This document shows positions 63,967 to 64,000 of a stretch of DNA of 64,000 nt, piece after piece. This DNA comes from Mycobacterium sp. IS-1590 (GTDB lineage Bacteria > Actinomycetota > Actinomycetes > Mycobacteriales > Mycobacteriaceae). The notes under the pieces are model-generated. The model was not told where the DNA came from. It searched no databases and saw nothing but the letters and a program-made list of their open reading frames with translations. The stretch covers positions 495,919 through 559,918 of the forward strand of contig NZ_LQIW01000001.1 in assembly GCF_001500025.1 (NCBI RefSeq), in the 5' to 3' direction. Numbering within the stretch: position 1 is the stretch's first letter; the number at the start of each line of letters is the position of its first letter. The position numbers were made by a program, and so were the translations under genes.

Positions 63967-64000
63967 TTTACATCTGGAGCCGGTTTTCGGGTGAGTTTCC

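Overview
The window is GC-rich chromosomal DNA from a mycobacterium, most likely a fast-growing, environmental Mycolicibacterium-type species. Evidence: dense GC-rich coding, many GTG/TTG starts and NTGA stop-start overlaps, mycobacteria-specific genes (whiB1, whiB7 with its attenuator leader, rshA, mycoredoxin-1, AdnAB, PdtaS, the 30-codon ribosomal protein bL37), and a gene order that follows, inverted, the M. tuberculosis Rv3242c-Rv3193c backbone (my recollection of that order; no search was run). No complete insertion sequence, prophage, CRISPR array or rRNA operon is visible.

Layout. 1-3.1 kb: tail of a Rieske protein, a DUF2252 protein, a ComF-type phosphoribosyltransferase and hpf behind a structured leader. 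3.1-8.7 kb: secA1, an SRPBCC protein, an Rv3235-family protein and a WS/DGAT-like acyltransferase whose active-site motif is degenerate. 8.8-13.5 kb: a BCCT transporter, a DUF6912 protein, and the reductase/desA3 stearoyl-CoA desaturase pair, which share a 21-bp operator-like element. 13.55-13.88 kb: a long-armed inverted repeat. 13.9-17 kb: rsgA-aroA, divergent from an HMCES-type SRAP protein. 17-23.5 kb: an accessory block (methyltransferase, TetR plus crotonase, a DUF2236 oxygenase bracketed by two paralogous small membrane proteins, a 26-codon ORF coupled to an NDMA-type alcohol dehydrogenase, DUF2071). 23.5-36 kb: SDR, ybaK, sigH-rshA, bL37, a biotinyl carrier, pdtaS, whiB1, lipid kinase, gpm2-entC-GNAT, a ParA ATPase, a beta-propeller membrane protein, rhlE. 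36-43.5 kb: ferritin-like protein, MmpS-like protein, TB9.4, TetR, DUF3152, moeZ, a kinase-like protein, an alkyltransferase-like protein and lipV. 43.5-55 kb: DNA repair and redox (adnA-adnB, DoxX, K+ channel, nudC, mycoredoxin-1, uvrD2). 55-64 kb: whiB7 with its leader, an ABC1 kinase, an orphan RiPP-type E1-like protein, a DUF2342 metalloprotease homologue, a PDZ-Lon protein, a UPF0182 giant membrane protein and the initiator tRNA.

Functional themes are protein export and ribosome hibernation (secA1, hpf, bL37, rsgA), thiol/oxidative stress (sigH/rshA, mycoredoxin), DNA repair (AdnAB, UvrD2, SRAP, ATL), intrinsic antibiotic resistance (whiB7) and lipid metabolism (desA3, acyltransferase). 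Several genes appear to be transcribed leaderless, with a -10 hexamer about 7 bp before the start codon. The most interesting non-coding structure is a dispersed 3'-UTR repeat family (13.6, 13.85, 40.1, 63.7 kb, perhaps 42.4 kb) with an internal hairpin showing a compensatory change. A second, different palindrome is inserted in frame in both adnB and uvrD2.
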